In this document: positions 1 through 9,184 of the stretch, in pieces | How positions within the stretch are numbered: the stretch's first letter is position 1 | How the letters are laid out: each line of letters opens with the position of its first letter | DNA from: Clostridium rhizosphaerae | GTDB taxonomy: Bacteria; Bacillota; Clostridia; Clostridiales; Clostridiaceae | Direction of reading: 5' to 3' | NCBI RefSeq assembly: GCF_016765585.1 | Contig: NZ_JAESWC010000002.1 | Span: forward strand, 62,001-126,000 | DNA length: 64,000 nucleotides | Translations under genes and position numbers: made by a program | The notes under the pieces: model-generated | What the model was told of the DNA's origin: nothing | Seen by the model: only the letters and a program-made list of their open reading frames with translations | Database searches by the model: none

Positions 1-1371
1 GCAAGGCTGCAATTTGCAGTAACAACAGTCTATCATTTTTTCTTTGTACCATTGACTATTGGACTGGCATTGCTTTTAGCTATTATGGAATCATTCTATG
101 TTAAAACTAAAGATGAAAAGTATAAGCATATGACCAAGTTCTGGGGAAAATTATTTCTGATTAATTTTGCAATGGGAGTTGTCACAGGATTAGTTCAAGA
201 GTTTCAGTTTGGTATGAACTGGTCTAATTATTCAAGATATGTAGGAGATATTTTTGGAGTTCCTCTTGCCATCGAAGCTTTGCTAGCTTTCTTTCTGGAA
301 TCCACATTTCTTGGAATTTGGATTTTTGGATGGGACAAGGTTTCTAAAAAAATACACTTGGCATCAATTTGGATAGTAGCATTATCTACAATGCTTTCTG
401 CATTTTGGATTTTGACTGCAAACTCCTTTATGCATGAGCCTGTTGGATATGTTATTAATAATGGAAGAGCAGAATTAGACAGCTTCTCAAAGGTACTTGG
501 AAATTCTCATTTGTGGGTTCAATTTCCTCATACAATCTTTGCTGCTATGGCCACAGGTGGATTCTTTGTTTTAGGAATCAGTGCCTATCACTTAGCTAAA
601 AAGAATAAAGAAGAATGGGTGAAGTCATCCTTAAAGATTGGAATTGTTACAGCTTTAATCTCAACTATTTTGGTAGCAGGAGCAGGGGATGCACAGGGAA
701 AATACCTTGTTAAGCATCTTCCTATGAAAATGGCTGCAGCAGAAGCATTATGGGACAGCAAGGATCCGGCTCCTCTTAGCATCGTATCTATTGTAGATGA
801 AAAAAATAAAAAGAATACATTTGAGATAGCTATTCCAAAACTTTTAAGTTTTATGAGCTACAATAGCTTCAGCGGGAAAGTTGAAGGTCTTAATGATATT
901 CAGGCAAGATATGAAAAGCAGTATGGGGCTGGAAATTATATACCGCCTGTTACTCTTTCCTTTTATACCTTTAGAGCTATGGTTGGCTCAGGAGTTATGA
1001 TGCTGCTTTTAGCGCTACTTGCAGTGTTCTTTTATAAAAAAGGTAAAATAGAAGATAAAAAGGGTTTTCTTAAGATCTTAACAATTGCAATAGTACTTCC
1101 ATATATAGCAAACTCTACAGGCTGGATCTTAACAGAGTCAAGCCGTACGCCATGGATAGTATTTGGACTTTTAAAGCTTGATCAAGCTATTTCACCTACA
1201 GTATCAGCTTCTTATGTATTAACTTCTTTAATAGTGTTTACACTACTGTACTCTATTTTAATGGTAATAGATGTAATCTTAATGTTTAAATTTGCTAAAG
1301 AGTCTCCTCTTAAAGTGGAAGCAGGAAAGTCTGAGGCAAAAGGTAACAAGGAGGGATCATTATGGATTTAG
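1..1371 (+). CDS. cydA: Cytochrome bd quinol oxidase subunit I, 5' end cut off by window edge
   Basis: Membrane subunit that oxidises quinol and carries haems b558, b595 and d for O2 reduction. The reading frame is open from base 1. The first codons read ARLQFAVTTVYHF, the conserved start of CydA after about seven residues, so only those residues are missing; no start codon lies in the window. The His in VYHF matches the high-spin haem ligand (E. coli H19). The His in FPHTIFAAMATGG matches H186, and FRAMVG carries the R/M pair around M393. About 463 residues in full, shorter than E. coli CydA, which suggests the short Q-loop type. First gene of a cydABDC run; it overlaps cydB by 10 bases. Confidence 0.95.
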   Translation, partial: ARLQFAVTTVYHFFFVPLTIGLALLLAIMESFYVKTKDEKYKHMTKFWGKLFLINFAMGVVTGLVQEFQFGMNWSNYSRYVGDIFGVPLAIEALLAFFLESTFLGIWIFGWDKVSKKIHLASIWIVALSTMLSAFWILTANSFMHEPVGYVINNGRAELDSFSKVLGNSHLWVQFPHTIFAAMATGGFFVLGISAYHLAKKNKEEWVKSSLKIGIVTALISTILVAGAGDAQGKYLVKHLPMKMAAAEALWDSKDPAPLSIVSIVDEKNKKNTFEIAIPKLLSFMSYNSFSGKVEGLNDIQARYEKQYGAGNYIPPVTLSFYTFRAMVGSGVMMLLLALLAVFFYKKGKIEDKKGFLKILTIAIVLPYIANSTGWILTESSRTPWIVFGLLKLDQAISPTVSASYVLTSLIVFTLLYSILMVIDVILMFKFAKESPLKVEAGKSEAKGNKEGSLWI

Positions 1372-2366
1372 GAAATATATGGTTTGCACTCATTGCTATA
1401 CTCTTTATTGGTTTCTTCTTTCTAGAAGGTTTTGATTTTGGAGTAGGAATATTGCTTCCTTTCTTGGGTAAAAAGGATGAAGAGAGAAGAGCAATTATAA
1501 ATAGCATAGGACCTTTTTGGGATGGAAATGAGGTTTGGCTTATAACAGCAGGAGGAGCAATATTTGCTGCTTTTCCTAACTGGTATGCTACTATGTTCAG
1601 TGGTTTTTATTTAGCCTTGCTTTTGGTTTTGGTTGCTTTAATTCTTAGAGGCGTTGCCTTTGAGTTTAGAAGCAAGAATGAAAGCAAGACCTGGAGAGAA
1701 AATTGGGATAGAATAATTTTTGCAAGCAGCACTCTGCTGGCTGTTTTATGGGGAGTCGCTTTAGCTAATCTTATAAAAGGTGTCCCTATAGATAAAACTT
1801 TGAATTATGTGGGCGGATTCTTTGACTTGATTTCAGTTTACACTTTAGTCGCTGGAGTAACTACACTTTTAGTATTCATATTCCATGGAGCAGTATTTTT
1901 ATCCTTAAAGACTACAGGGGATATTGAAAAGAAGGCTTTGAAGGTTGCTGAAACAGAAGGTATTTATGCAATAGCAGCATCCTTGATTTTAATAATTTTA
2001 ACCTTTGTTCAGACTGATTTATTTAAGAGCAGTTTTGCAATAGCAGCATCTATTTTAGGACTTTGTTTCTTAGTTTTGAGCTTATATTTAGTAAACACTA
2101 AAAAAGTAAAGTTTGCTATGATTACAAATGGTTTTGCAATTGCACTTGGAGTAGGGGCTTTATTCTTAGGCTTATTCCCAAGAGTTATGGTTTCTAATAT
2201 AAGTCCTGAATTCAGTCTTACAATACAAAATGCATCCTCCAGTCTAAAGACTTTATCTCTTATTACTAAGGTTGCCTTAGTGTTTGTACCAATTGTTTTA
2301 GGCTATCAGGCATGGAGTTATTGGGTATTTAGAAAAAGAATTACAGTGAAAGACTTGGAATATTAA
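1362..2366 (+). CDS. cydB: Cytochrome bd quinol oxidase subunit II
   Basis: Haem-free partner membrane subunit of CydA. The N-terminus has the family signature FFLEGFDFGVGILLPF, followed by GPFWDGNEVWLI. Hydrophobic segments run along all 334 residues, the usual length. The ATG at 1362 lies inside the end of cydA and has AGGAGG about 8 bases upstream, so the two subunits are probably translationally coupled. cydD follows after 11 bases. Confidence 0.95.
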   Translation: MDLGNIWFALIAILFIGFFFLEGFDFGVGILLPFLGKKDEERRAIINSIGPFWDGNEVWLITAGGAIFAAFPNWYATMFSGFYLALLLVLVALILRGVAFEFRSKNESKTWRENWDRIIFASSTLLAVLWGVALANLIKGVPIDKTLNYVGGFFDLISVYTLVAGVTTLLVFIFHGAVFLSLKTTGDIEKKALKVAETEGIYAIAASLILIILTFVQTDLFKSSFAIAASILGLCFLVLSLYLVNTKKVKFAMITNGFAIALGVGALFLGLFPRVMVSNISPEFSLTIQNASSSLKTLSLITKVALVFVPIVLGYQAWSYWVFRKRITVKDLEY

Positions 2367-2377
2367 GGCGGTAAAAA

Positions 2378-4096
2378 ATGTTTAATAAAAGATTACTAAA
2401 AGAAGGCGTTCTAAAAAAACTTTATATTCCCGCAGCAGTACTTTCTTCTATTTTAAATTCTGCATTTACTATATTAAACGCTTATCTATTAGCGCTAATA
2501 GTAGACAGCATATTTATAAAGAAGCTAGGTGTACAAAGTATAAAAAATTATACAATTATGTTTTTAGCAAATGCTGCTTTGAAATCTTTTGTTAACTTTA
2601 TAATTGAAGGGTATATCAAAAATTGCTCTGAAGATATTAAGGAGGGTATAAGGAGAAGAACATTCTCACTTATACTCTCCTCAAATCCATATAAAGTTAA
2701 AAATCAAAAGCTTGGGGAAACCATAAATATTTTAACTGATGGTATTGAAAATATAACTCCTTATTTTTCACAATATATACCTCAGGCTTTTGCTTCATTT
2801 TTGATACCTTTAATCATATGCATTGCAGCAGCTTCAAGAGATATGCTTTCTGCAGCAATTATGCTTATAACCTATCCAATAATACCGTTTTTTATGAGGC
2901 TTATAGGTTATAAGTCAAAGGAAGTAAATGAAAGGCAATGGAAGAAGCTAAGTATTTTAAGTTCTCATTTTATTGAAATGCTTCAGGGTTTAAGCACTTT
3001 GAAATTGTTTGGAAGAAGCAATCTGCAGGAGGAAAAAGTATTTCAAATAAGTGAAGAATATAGAAAGTCCACTATGGATGTGCTTAAAATTTCTTTTTTA
3101 TCAGCTCTTGTGTTAGAACTTTCTGCAACCATAAGTACAGCTGTGTTAGCAGTTAATCTTGGGCTAAGGCTTGTTTATAGCAAAATAAGTTTTTTAAATG
3201 CGTTTTTTATACTTATTTTAGCTCCGGAATTTTATATTCCTATGAGGCAGCTGGGTATGAAGTTTCACGCTTCTTTAAATGGACAGGTTGCCATTGAAAA
3301 GATACAGGCAATTGAGGATAGTTTAAAGGATGATAATTCAGATGAAATGCTTCAAATGAATGAAAATATAATTGATATAAATGTTAATAATCTTAGCTTC
3401 TCACATGATGAAAAGGAAACTTTAAATAATTTGACTTTTGAAATCCATAAAGGGGAAAAGGTTGCTATTGTTGGCGAAAGCGGAAGCGGTAAAACTACCC
3501 TTGTAAATATATTAAGTGGATTTTTAAAGCCTCAAAATGGAATGGTTTTTATAAATGGTATTGATATTAATAAAATAGACCTTAAGAGCTATTTTAGCAG
3601 GCTTTCAATAGTGCCACAGTTTCCGCATATATTTAATATGAGTATAGAGGATAATGTTTCTTTAGGAAAGGATAAAGAGCTTGATAGACTTTCCTATATA
3701 TATGAAGCTGCTAATATAAAAGACTTTGCAGCACAGTTTGAATACAAATATGATGCTTTAATTGGAGATGGAGAAAAAATTGAAATCAGCGGAGGAGAAA
3801 AGCAAAGAATAGCAGCAGCAAGAGTTCTTGCTAAAGATTCAGATCTTGTAATACTTGATGAACCAACCTCAGCCTTAGATTCTGAAACTGAAGAAATGCT
3901 TTCCAATATGTTAAGAGATTCACTGAAGGAAAAAACTGTTTTAATTGCAGCACATAGATTAAATACCATAAAGAATGCAGATAAAATTATGGTACTTAAG
4001 CAGGGAAGGATAGTTGAATTTGGAAGCCCGGAGACTCTGATGCAGCACAAGGGAATGTATTATGAAATGATAACATCTATGGAGGGGCAGTTATGA
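2378..4096 (+). CDS. cydD: CydD-type ABC transporter, fused membrane and ATPase domains
   Basis: Half of the CydDC heterodimer, which exports thiol reductants (cysteine, glutathione) or acts on haem and is needed to assemble cytochrome bd in other bacteria. An N-terminal six-helix membrane domain covers about residues 15-310. The ATPase domain has Walker A GESGSGKTT near residue 366, signature ISGGEKQR near 470, Walker B VILDEP near 490 and the H-loop AAHRL. 572 residues, normal for the family. Assignment as CydD rather than a general exporter rests on its place directly after cydAB. It overlaps the next gene by 4 bases (ATGA). Confidence 0.88.
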   Translation: MFNKRLLKEGVLKKLYIPAAVLSSILNSAFTILNAYLLALIVDSIFIKKLGVQSIKNYTIMFLANAALKSFVNFIIEGYIKNCSEDIKEGIRRRTFSLILSSNPYKVKNQKLGETINILTDGIENITPYFSQYIPQAFASFLIPLIICIAAASRDMLSAAIMLITYPIIPFFMRLIGYKSKEVNERQWKKLSILSSHFIEMLQGLSTLKLFGRSNLQEEKVFQISEEYRKSTMDVLKISFLSALVLELSATISTAVLAVNLGLRLVYSKISFLNAFFILILAPEFYIPMRQLGMKFHASLNGQVAIEKIQAIEDSLKDDNSDEMLQMNENIIDINVNNLSFSHDEKETLNNLTFEIHKGEKVAIVGESGSGKTTLVNILSGFLKPQNGMVFINGIDINKIDLKSYFSRLSIVPQFPHIFNMSIEDNVSLGKDKELDRLSYIYEAANIKDFAAQFEYKYDALIGDGEKIEISGGEKQRIAAARVLAKDSDLVILDEPTSALDSETEEMLSNMLRDSLKEKTVLIAAHRLNTIKNADKIMVLKQGRIVEFGSPETLMQHKGMYYEMITSMEGQL

Positions 4097-5832
4097 GGAT
4101 TTTAAAAGTGATGAATTACCTGATGAAAAAGCATATTTTCTTTGTTGCTTTAGCATTATTAATGGGTATATTTACAATTATGAGCAATGTTGGAATGCTT
4201 GCTACATCTTCTGTGCTTATATCGAAAGCTGCTCTGCATCCTGATGTACTGGATCTTATGGTTTTAATTGTAGCTGTCAGGTTTTTTGGAATATCAAGAG
4301 GAGTGTTCAGATATTTAGAAAGAATATTTTCTCATGATACTACCTTTAGAATATTAAGCAGTATGAGAAGGTGGTTTTACAAGAATTTTAACGAGCACTA
4401 TTCTGAGAACAACAAAAACTTTAAAACAGGCGATATTTACACAAAGCTTATAAATGATGTAGATACATTAAAGGAATTTTTTTTAAGGGGGATATATCCT
4501 CTTATAACAGCAGTATTGACTGGAATAATAACTTCTATTTTTATTTCATATTTTAATAAAAAAGCTGCTATTATTTATATTTTAATTTATATAATTTCCG
4601 GCTTTATTATTCCTGTAATATTATATGAATTTAACAAAGGCTACATTGAAAGAGAGGCGGAAATAAAGAAGGAACTTAATTCATTAATAATAGATATAGT
4701 AAAAGGAATAGTTGAAACTTCTATATTTTCACTAAAGGAGCAATTTACCTTAGAGTTTAATAGATTAAGCGTTGAACACTTAGCAATTCAAAAGAGGAAA
4801 AATTTAATTGCAGTTATTGGAGAAAGCTTATATTCTCTATCCGTAAGTTTAGTTATAGTATTTTCTCTTTTAATTATGGCTCCAGCTGTAAGTATGGGAG
4901 TATTGGAAGGTGTTTACTATGCCATGATTCCTTTAGCAGCTATGGCCTCCTTTGAAGCTTTAATGCCGATGCCAAACATTCTTTATAAATTTAAAGAAGC
5001 AAATAATGCTGGGACTAATATTTTTTCTATAATAGACAGCAGTGATTATAAAGATAATGAATATAATAAGGCAGATAAATTTGATTTGGTAGTTAAAGAT
5101 TTAGAGGTTTGTGAAGAGGGCGGAGAAAATTCAATCATTAAAAATATATCTTTTGACCTTCCTTATGGTAAAAAGATAGCTATTGTTGGAGCAAGCGGGT
5201 CTGGCAAAAGCAGTGTTTTAAGAACTCTGCTTGGCTTCATGAGATATGAACGTGGACAAATTGAACTTGGAGGACTCCCTTATTCAAAAATCGATAAGGA
5301 AGAGCTGAGAAAGAACTTTACTTATGTAGATCAGAACCCATATTTATTTAATACTACAGTTAAAGAGAATTTACTTATTGCAAATGGCGATATAAGTGAA
5401 GAAGATATAATGAAAAAGCTTAAGGAAATGCAGCTTGAACAATTTGTTGGAGATCTCGCAGATGGCTTGGATACAATGCTTGGAGAGTTTGGAAGTAATT
5501 ACTCAGGAGGAGAAAAACAACGACTGGCTTTAACAAGAGCAATGCTTAAGAAAAGTAAAATAGTGTTGTTAGACGAACCTACTGCAAGCCTTGATATAAA
5601 TATTGAAAGAAAAATCATAGAGGAAATTCATGAGGATATAGAAAACAAAAGCTGTGTTTGGGTAACTCATAGACTGGTTTCTATGGAAAAGTTTGATGAA
5701 ATATTGGTAATGGACAAAGGTAGGATTATCGAAAGAGGAACCCATAATGAGCTGATAAATATAAAGGGAACTTATTATAAGCTGTGGAACATACAACAGC
5801 AATATATAACTGAACTACATAGTTTCAATTAG
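4093..5832 (+). CDS. cydC: CydC-type ABC transporter, fused membrane and ATPase domains
   Basis: Second half of the predicted CydDC exporter. The membrane domain covers about residues 1-320. The ATPase domain has Walker A GASGSGKSS near residue 366, signature YSGGEKQR near 471, Walker B VLLDEP near 492 and the H-loop VTHRL. 579 residues. The 4-base overlap with the upstream half-transporter supports coupled synthesis of a heterodimer. No terminator is visible before the flavoprotein gene 66 bases downstream, so the operon may continue into it. Confidence 0.88.
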   Translation: MRILKVMNYLMKKHIFFVALALLMGIFTIMSNVGMLATSSVLISKAALHPDVLDLMVLIVAVRFFGISRGVFRYLERIFSHDTTFRILSSMRRWFYKNFNEHYSENNKNFKTGDIYTKLINDVDTLKEFFLRGIYPLITAVLTGIITSIFISYFNKKAAIIYILIYIISGFIIPVILYEFNKGYIEREAEIKKELNSLIIDIVKGIVETSIFSLKEQFTLEFNRLSVEHLAIQKRKNLIAVIGESLYSLSVSLVIVFSLLIMAPAVSMGVLEGVYYAMIPLAAMASFEALMPMPNILYKFKEANNAGTNIFSIIDSSDYKDNEYNKADKFDLVVKDLEVCEEGGENSIIKNISFDLPYGKKIAIVGASGSGKSSVLRTLLGFMRYERGQIELGGLPYSKIDKEELRKNFTYVDQNPYLFNTTVKENLLIANGDISEEDIMKKLKEMQLEQFVGDLADGLDTMLGEFGSNYSGGEKQRLALTRAMLKKSKIVLLDEPTASLDINIERKIIEEIHEDIENKSCVWVTHRLVSMEKFDEILVMDKGRIIERGTHNELINIKGTYYKLWNIQQQYITELHSFN

Positions 5833-5898
5833 CAGATTTACTTTGAAATCTATATAGTTAAATAAAAATAAAATTATATAACATAGGGGGAATATATT

Positions 5899-7044
5899 AT
5901 GAAAATATTTATAGTTGGCGGGGGCTTTGCTGGTATTAAGGCAGCAAAGCAGCTATCAAAGAAAGTATCAAAAGAAAATGAAATCTATCTTATAGACAAG
6001 AATGAATATACAACAATGCTTCCTAATCTTCCGGAGCTTACAAGCGGCAGGCTGAAAGAAAAAGATATAACTGAAAAAATATCCAGCTTACTGCCAAGAA
6101 GAGTTAAATTTTTAAAGGAAGAAATAACAAATATCAATTTAGATATGAATGAAATTACAACCTCAAAAACTAAGTACACTTATGATTATCTAGTTATGGC
6201 CGCTGGTTCAACAACGAACTTATATGGTTTTAATCAGCATCTTGAAAATGTAAATTTATTAGATTCACTAGAGGCTGCTAATAATGTTAGGGAAAGATTT
6301 GAAGGTTATATAAGAAAGACTGAGAATCCTACTTTAGTAGTTTCAGGGGCTGGATTTACAGGTATTGAGCTTGCCTGCAACCTATATGACTATGCAAAGA
6401 AGCAAGGCAAAAAACTTAATGTAGTATTTGTTGAGCTAGCGAAAAAAGTACTTCCTATGCTTTCAGAAAAATCCTCTAGTCATGTTATGGGTAAACTTAA
6501 GAAGTTGGATTTTAAAATCTATACTGAAAATCAAATTGCTCAGTTTGATGGTGAAAATATAACCTTAAAGAACGATGAAATTATTAAGGATGTTTTTTTC
6601 TGCTGGTGCAGTGGAGTTAAATCTTCTTTAAAACCAATAGGAAATTATGCGTCACTTCCTGATGGAAGAATAATCGTAGATGAATATCTATCAATACCAA
6701 ATTATAAAGAAGTTTATGCAGCTGGAGATGCTGCCGCTATAAAAGGTAAGGATGGAAAATTTTTAAGAAGGGCTGTTACCTTCGCTGAAATGTCAGGAAA
6801 ACATGCTGGTAAGAATATTGCAGCAGCAATAAACAATGGATCCAAAAGCAAATTTAATCCTATAGACTTAGGCTGGATAATTCCTTTATATATTTCAAGT
6901 ATTGGTGAAGCAATGGGAGTTGAGGTAAGAGGGCGCAAAGGCATTTTTATGCACTATATTTTATGCGGTATTAAGAATTACAGCTTTAAAAATTTTGGAA
7001 GAGAGCTTATAGCAGCATTTAAATATCCATTTACTAAGATATAA
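5899..7044 (+). CDS. Type II NADH dehydrogenase-like FAD flavoprotein
   Basis: Predicted FAD enzyme that passes electrons from NADH to quinone without pumping ions. Residues 2-15 (KIFIVGGGFAGIKA) form the FAD-binding Rossmann motif. A second nucleotide-binding motif, VVSGAGFTGIELA, lies near residue 150. YAAGDAAAI near residue 274 is the second FAD-contact motif. 381 residues, at the short end of the NDH-2 family, with a basic/aromatic C-terminal helix that could sit on the membrane. Its position after cydABDC suggests it feeds the bd oxidase. The start has AGGGGG upstream. A coenzyme A-disulfide reductase-like role is less likely because no redox Cys is placed near the FAD site. Confidence 0.78.
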   Translation: MKIFIVGGGFAGIKAAKQLSKKVSKENEIYLIDKNEYTTMLPNLPELTSGRLKEKDITEKISSLLPRRVKFLKEEITNINLDMNEITTSKTKYTYDYLVMAAGSTTNLYGFNQHLENVNLLDSLEAANNVRERFEGYIRKTENPTLVVSGAGFTGIELACNLYDYAKKQGKKLNVVFVELAKKVLPMLSEKSSSHVMGKLKKLDFKIYTENQIAQFDGENITLKNDEIIKDVFFCWCSGVKSSLKPIGNYASLPDGRIIVDEYLSIPNYKEVYAAGDAAAIKGKDGKFLRRAVTFAEMSGKHAGKNIAAAINNGSKSKFNPIDLGWIIPLYISSIGEAMGVEVRGRKGIFMHYILCGIKNYSFKNFGRELIAAFKYPFTKI

Positions 7045-7137
7045 GAATCCATTTTTTATAAGAACATCGATATACAGTTTTGAGGATCAAAATAAAAAAA
7101 ATCATAAAGAATAACACAAAAACAGTATTAATATTTA

Positions 7138-7239
7138 TATATAATGCAAAAGTTCTAATACATTAAAGATGTCCCAAAAATCCTTGAAGATTGGATATTT
7201 TATGACTTCATTAATGTAAGAACTTTATTACATTATATA
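7138..7239 (-). repeat. Palindromic ~102-bp dispersed repeat, copy 1 (inverted orientation)
   Basis: Reverse-complement copy of the elements at 27721-27824 and 41159-41259. It begins TATATAATGC and ends in the near-inverse CATTATATA. The two arms, holding AAAGTTCT and TAATG boxes, can fold into one long hairpin around a shared centre (CCAATCTTC in copies 2 and 3, GAAGATTGG here). It lies between the NADH dehydrogenase gene and the convergent acetyltransferase gene. An outer, extra inverted repeat (CAGTATTAATAT near 7123, ATATTAATGCTG near 7239) flanks this copy only. Confidence 0.85.
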
Positions 7240-7304
7240 TATTAATGCTGTTTTTATCATGCTCTTAAATAAGTTGTACGAATAACGGTAATAACAAAAT
7301 ATAT

Positions 7305-7826
7305 TTAATCAAGTATTCTTTCAAAATATATGCTGTCACACCATTCTCCATTCTTATTGATATATTTACTAAAACGCCCAACAAACTGGAAACCATTCTT
7401 TATTAATACTATTTGAGATCCTATATTATTAGGTGATGTCCCAGCCTCTATCCTATGAAGCTTATGCCTATTTACTGCTTCATCTAAAACAAGTTTTACA
7501 GCGCTTGTTGCATATCCCTTTCCCTGATGTTCCTCGCCCATTCTATAGCCTAGTTCAGCCTTATTAAAACTTCCTCTTACTATTGATAATAAATTTATTC
7601 TGCCAAGAATCATTCCAGAATGATTCTTTATTAAATACATATATGATAATCCTTTCTCTTGTTCCTCAGCTGACTCCTTTACTATTGTACTGAAATTATT
7701 TAATTCATAATAGTTATCGCCTCTTGGGAAACCTACTCTTTTAAAAAAATCCCTATTTTTAAGTTCAAATGTAAAAAGTTCCTGTGCATCTGACTCCTCG
7801 AGCAATTTGATTATAATATCAGACAT
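7305..7826 (-). CDS. GNAT-family N-acetyltransferase, RimJ/RimL type
   Basis: Predicted acetyl-CoA-dependent acetyltransferase of 173 residues. The core has LGYRMGEEHQGKGYATSAV, the acetyl-CoA pyrophosphate loop (Q/R-x-x-G-x-G/A), followed by HRIEAGTSPNNIGSQ and a C-terminal FQFVGRFSKYI strand typical of the ribosomal-protein acetyltransferase branch. Substrate unknown. The ATG has AAGGAGG upstream. It stands alone on the minus strand. Confidence 0.85.
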   Translation of the reverse strand: MSDIIIKLLEESDAQELFTFELKNRDFFKRVGFPRGDNYYELNNFSTIVKESAEEQEKGLSYMYLIKNHSGMILGRINLLSIVRGSFNKAELGYRMGEEHQGKGYATSAVKLVLDEAVNRHKLHRIEAGTSPNNIGSQIVLIKNGFQFVGRFSKYINKNGEWCDSIYFERILD

Positions 7827-8159
7827 AAAAGCCTCCTTAACATCGTAGTAATCTGCAAGTATTTACTATTATTATATCTGAAGCGTGAAGGTAATAACAA
7901 TGATTCAAGGAGATTATTGTTTTCTATTTGAAATAAATTATATCTTCTTTTAACTTGCCATTATCAGCCATTCCCTAGTAAGAATACCTGCATTGATACT
8001 TTTGATAAGTTTTACTGTTCATACAATGCTTATAAGACCAGTAAAACCAGTTATAGTAAAATTGGTATATGCAGAAATATGTCGATATTTGTTGAAAAAT
8101 TTTGTCTGTTAATTTATTATTATAAATAAGTTTAAACTGATGGACAAGGAGACAAGCTT
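7827..8159. other. 333-bp intergenic region between divergent genes
   Basis: Must carry the promoters of both divergent genes. It contains a perfect 9-bp inverted repeat (GTTTTACTG at 8009-8017, CAGTAAAAC at 8039-8047) around a 21-base spacer. The minus strand around 7950-8000 reads for a short way as plausible protein, but no start or domain is recognisable, so I do not call a gene. Confidence 0.4.
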
Positions 8160-9059
8160 ATGATTTTGAAAAATAAGACTTTTAGAAGTATTGCTTTATT
8201 AATTATATTAACTGCTGGTGCTTCCTATATTATTTTGGGACAAACTATATTAAAGTCAAATAAGGCTTATAAATCTTCAGAGAATGTTATAAAAAATGAA
8301 TCAACAAATAAGAGTGCCGATAATTCTTCTCAAAACTTAGGTTCAGAAGAAAAGACTTCACAAGCTGCAAGTGTAAATGTTTCACAAAAAGATATGAAAG
8401 CTATTGCTCAAAATTCAGAATTAAATAGTTATGTAATAAAGGTTATAGAGTCTTATAAGGGTGGGAAATATCCATATCTTTTAAATAATGATTATGAGCA
8501 TTATAACGGAGTAACAGAAAATATTGCTTATAAAGGTTCTACAATTGCTAAGGCAAACCCAGACGGGAGCAAATCTAGTCATTGTGTTGGTTTAACATTT
8601 GAAGTTTTCTTTAAAGCCATGGAAGAACGAAATAAGGAAGCCGGAATGCAAATGGATAACTTTAATAATATGTCTATTGATAATATGAAGGATTTTATGC
8701 TGACTTGGTTTGCTGCACAAGGAGGACCAAAGTCTGAAGGTGATCAGCTTGCTGGAGCAATAGTCAAATATGGACTTGGGACTCAAATAAAAAGACTTGA
8801 AGATGCTAAATCTGGCGATTTTATTGATTTTAGCAGAACAAAATCTGGGCATACTGCTGTGTTTATTAATTGGATAAAGGATGACAAAGGAAATATAGTA
8901 GGCTTCAAATATTGGTCAACGCAAGATTCTACAAATGGAATTAGTTACAAAGAGGAATACTTTAGTGATAATATTAATGTAAACTTTAAGGGAGCTGTTA
9001 ACAGGAATCAGCTTTATATTGGAAGAGTTTGGCCTATTATAAATTATAAATCATTCTAA
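8160..9059 (+). CDS. Membrane-anchored cysteine-hydrolase-like protein (NlpC/CHAP-type fold suspected)
   Basis: 299 residues. An N-terminal hydrophobic segment (about residues 9-29) acts as a signal anchor, followed by a Ser/Asn/Lys-rich linker to about residue 80. The extracellular domain has SSHCVGLTFEVF near residue 140, a Cys at a helix start as in NlpC/P60 and CHAP enzymes, and SGHTAVFINW near 235, which supplies the expected His. FKYWSTQ near 252 could give the third polar residue. These features suggest a cell-wall amidase or peptidase, but this is inference; the exact family is not recognised. RBS AAGGAGA. The gene is followed by another membrane-anchored enzyme on the same strand. 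Confidence 0.55.
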   Translation: MILKNKTFRSIALLIILTAGASYIILGQTILKSNKAYKSSENVIKNESTNKSADNSSQNLGSEEKTSQAASVNVSQKDMKAIAQNSELNSYVIKVIESYKGGKYPYLLNNDYEHYNGVTENIAYKGSTIAKANPDGSKSSHCVGLTFEVFFKAMEERNKEAGMQMDNFNNMSIDNMKDFMLTWFAAQGGPKSEGDQLAGAIVKYGLGTQIKRLEDAKSGDFIDFSRTKSGHTAVFINWIKDDKGNIVGFKYWSTQDSTNGISYKEEYFSDNINVNFKGAVNRNQLYIGRVWPIINYKSF

Positions 9060-9184
9060 GAGAACTTCCTTTGTTTTCTTCTTTTAGCTCTCCAATACTA
9101 TATCATTTCTAAATGCTTTATGCTATTATATGTATACTATATAATGCACAGTAAAAATACTATTGGAGAGTGTAAGGAGATTTT

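Noticed and set aside
7131-7243. TATTAAT on both sides of repeat copy 1 as a proven target-site duplication
   Set aside because: The flanks are themselves palindromic and AT-rich, and copies 2 and 3 show no matching duplication, so it cannot be told from chance or an older hairpin.
8009-8047. 9-bp inverted repeat as a terminator
   Set aside because: The 21-base loop and absence of a T-run argue against it; it may be an operator or chance.
7900-8050. Decayed minus-strand gene before the GNAT gene
   Set aside because: A short coding-like stretch exists, but there is no start codon with a ribosome site and no recognisable domain.
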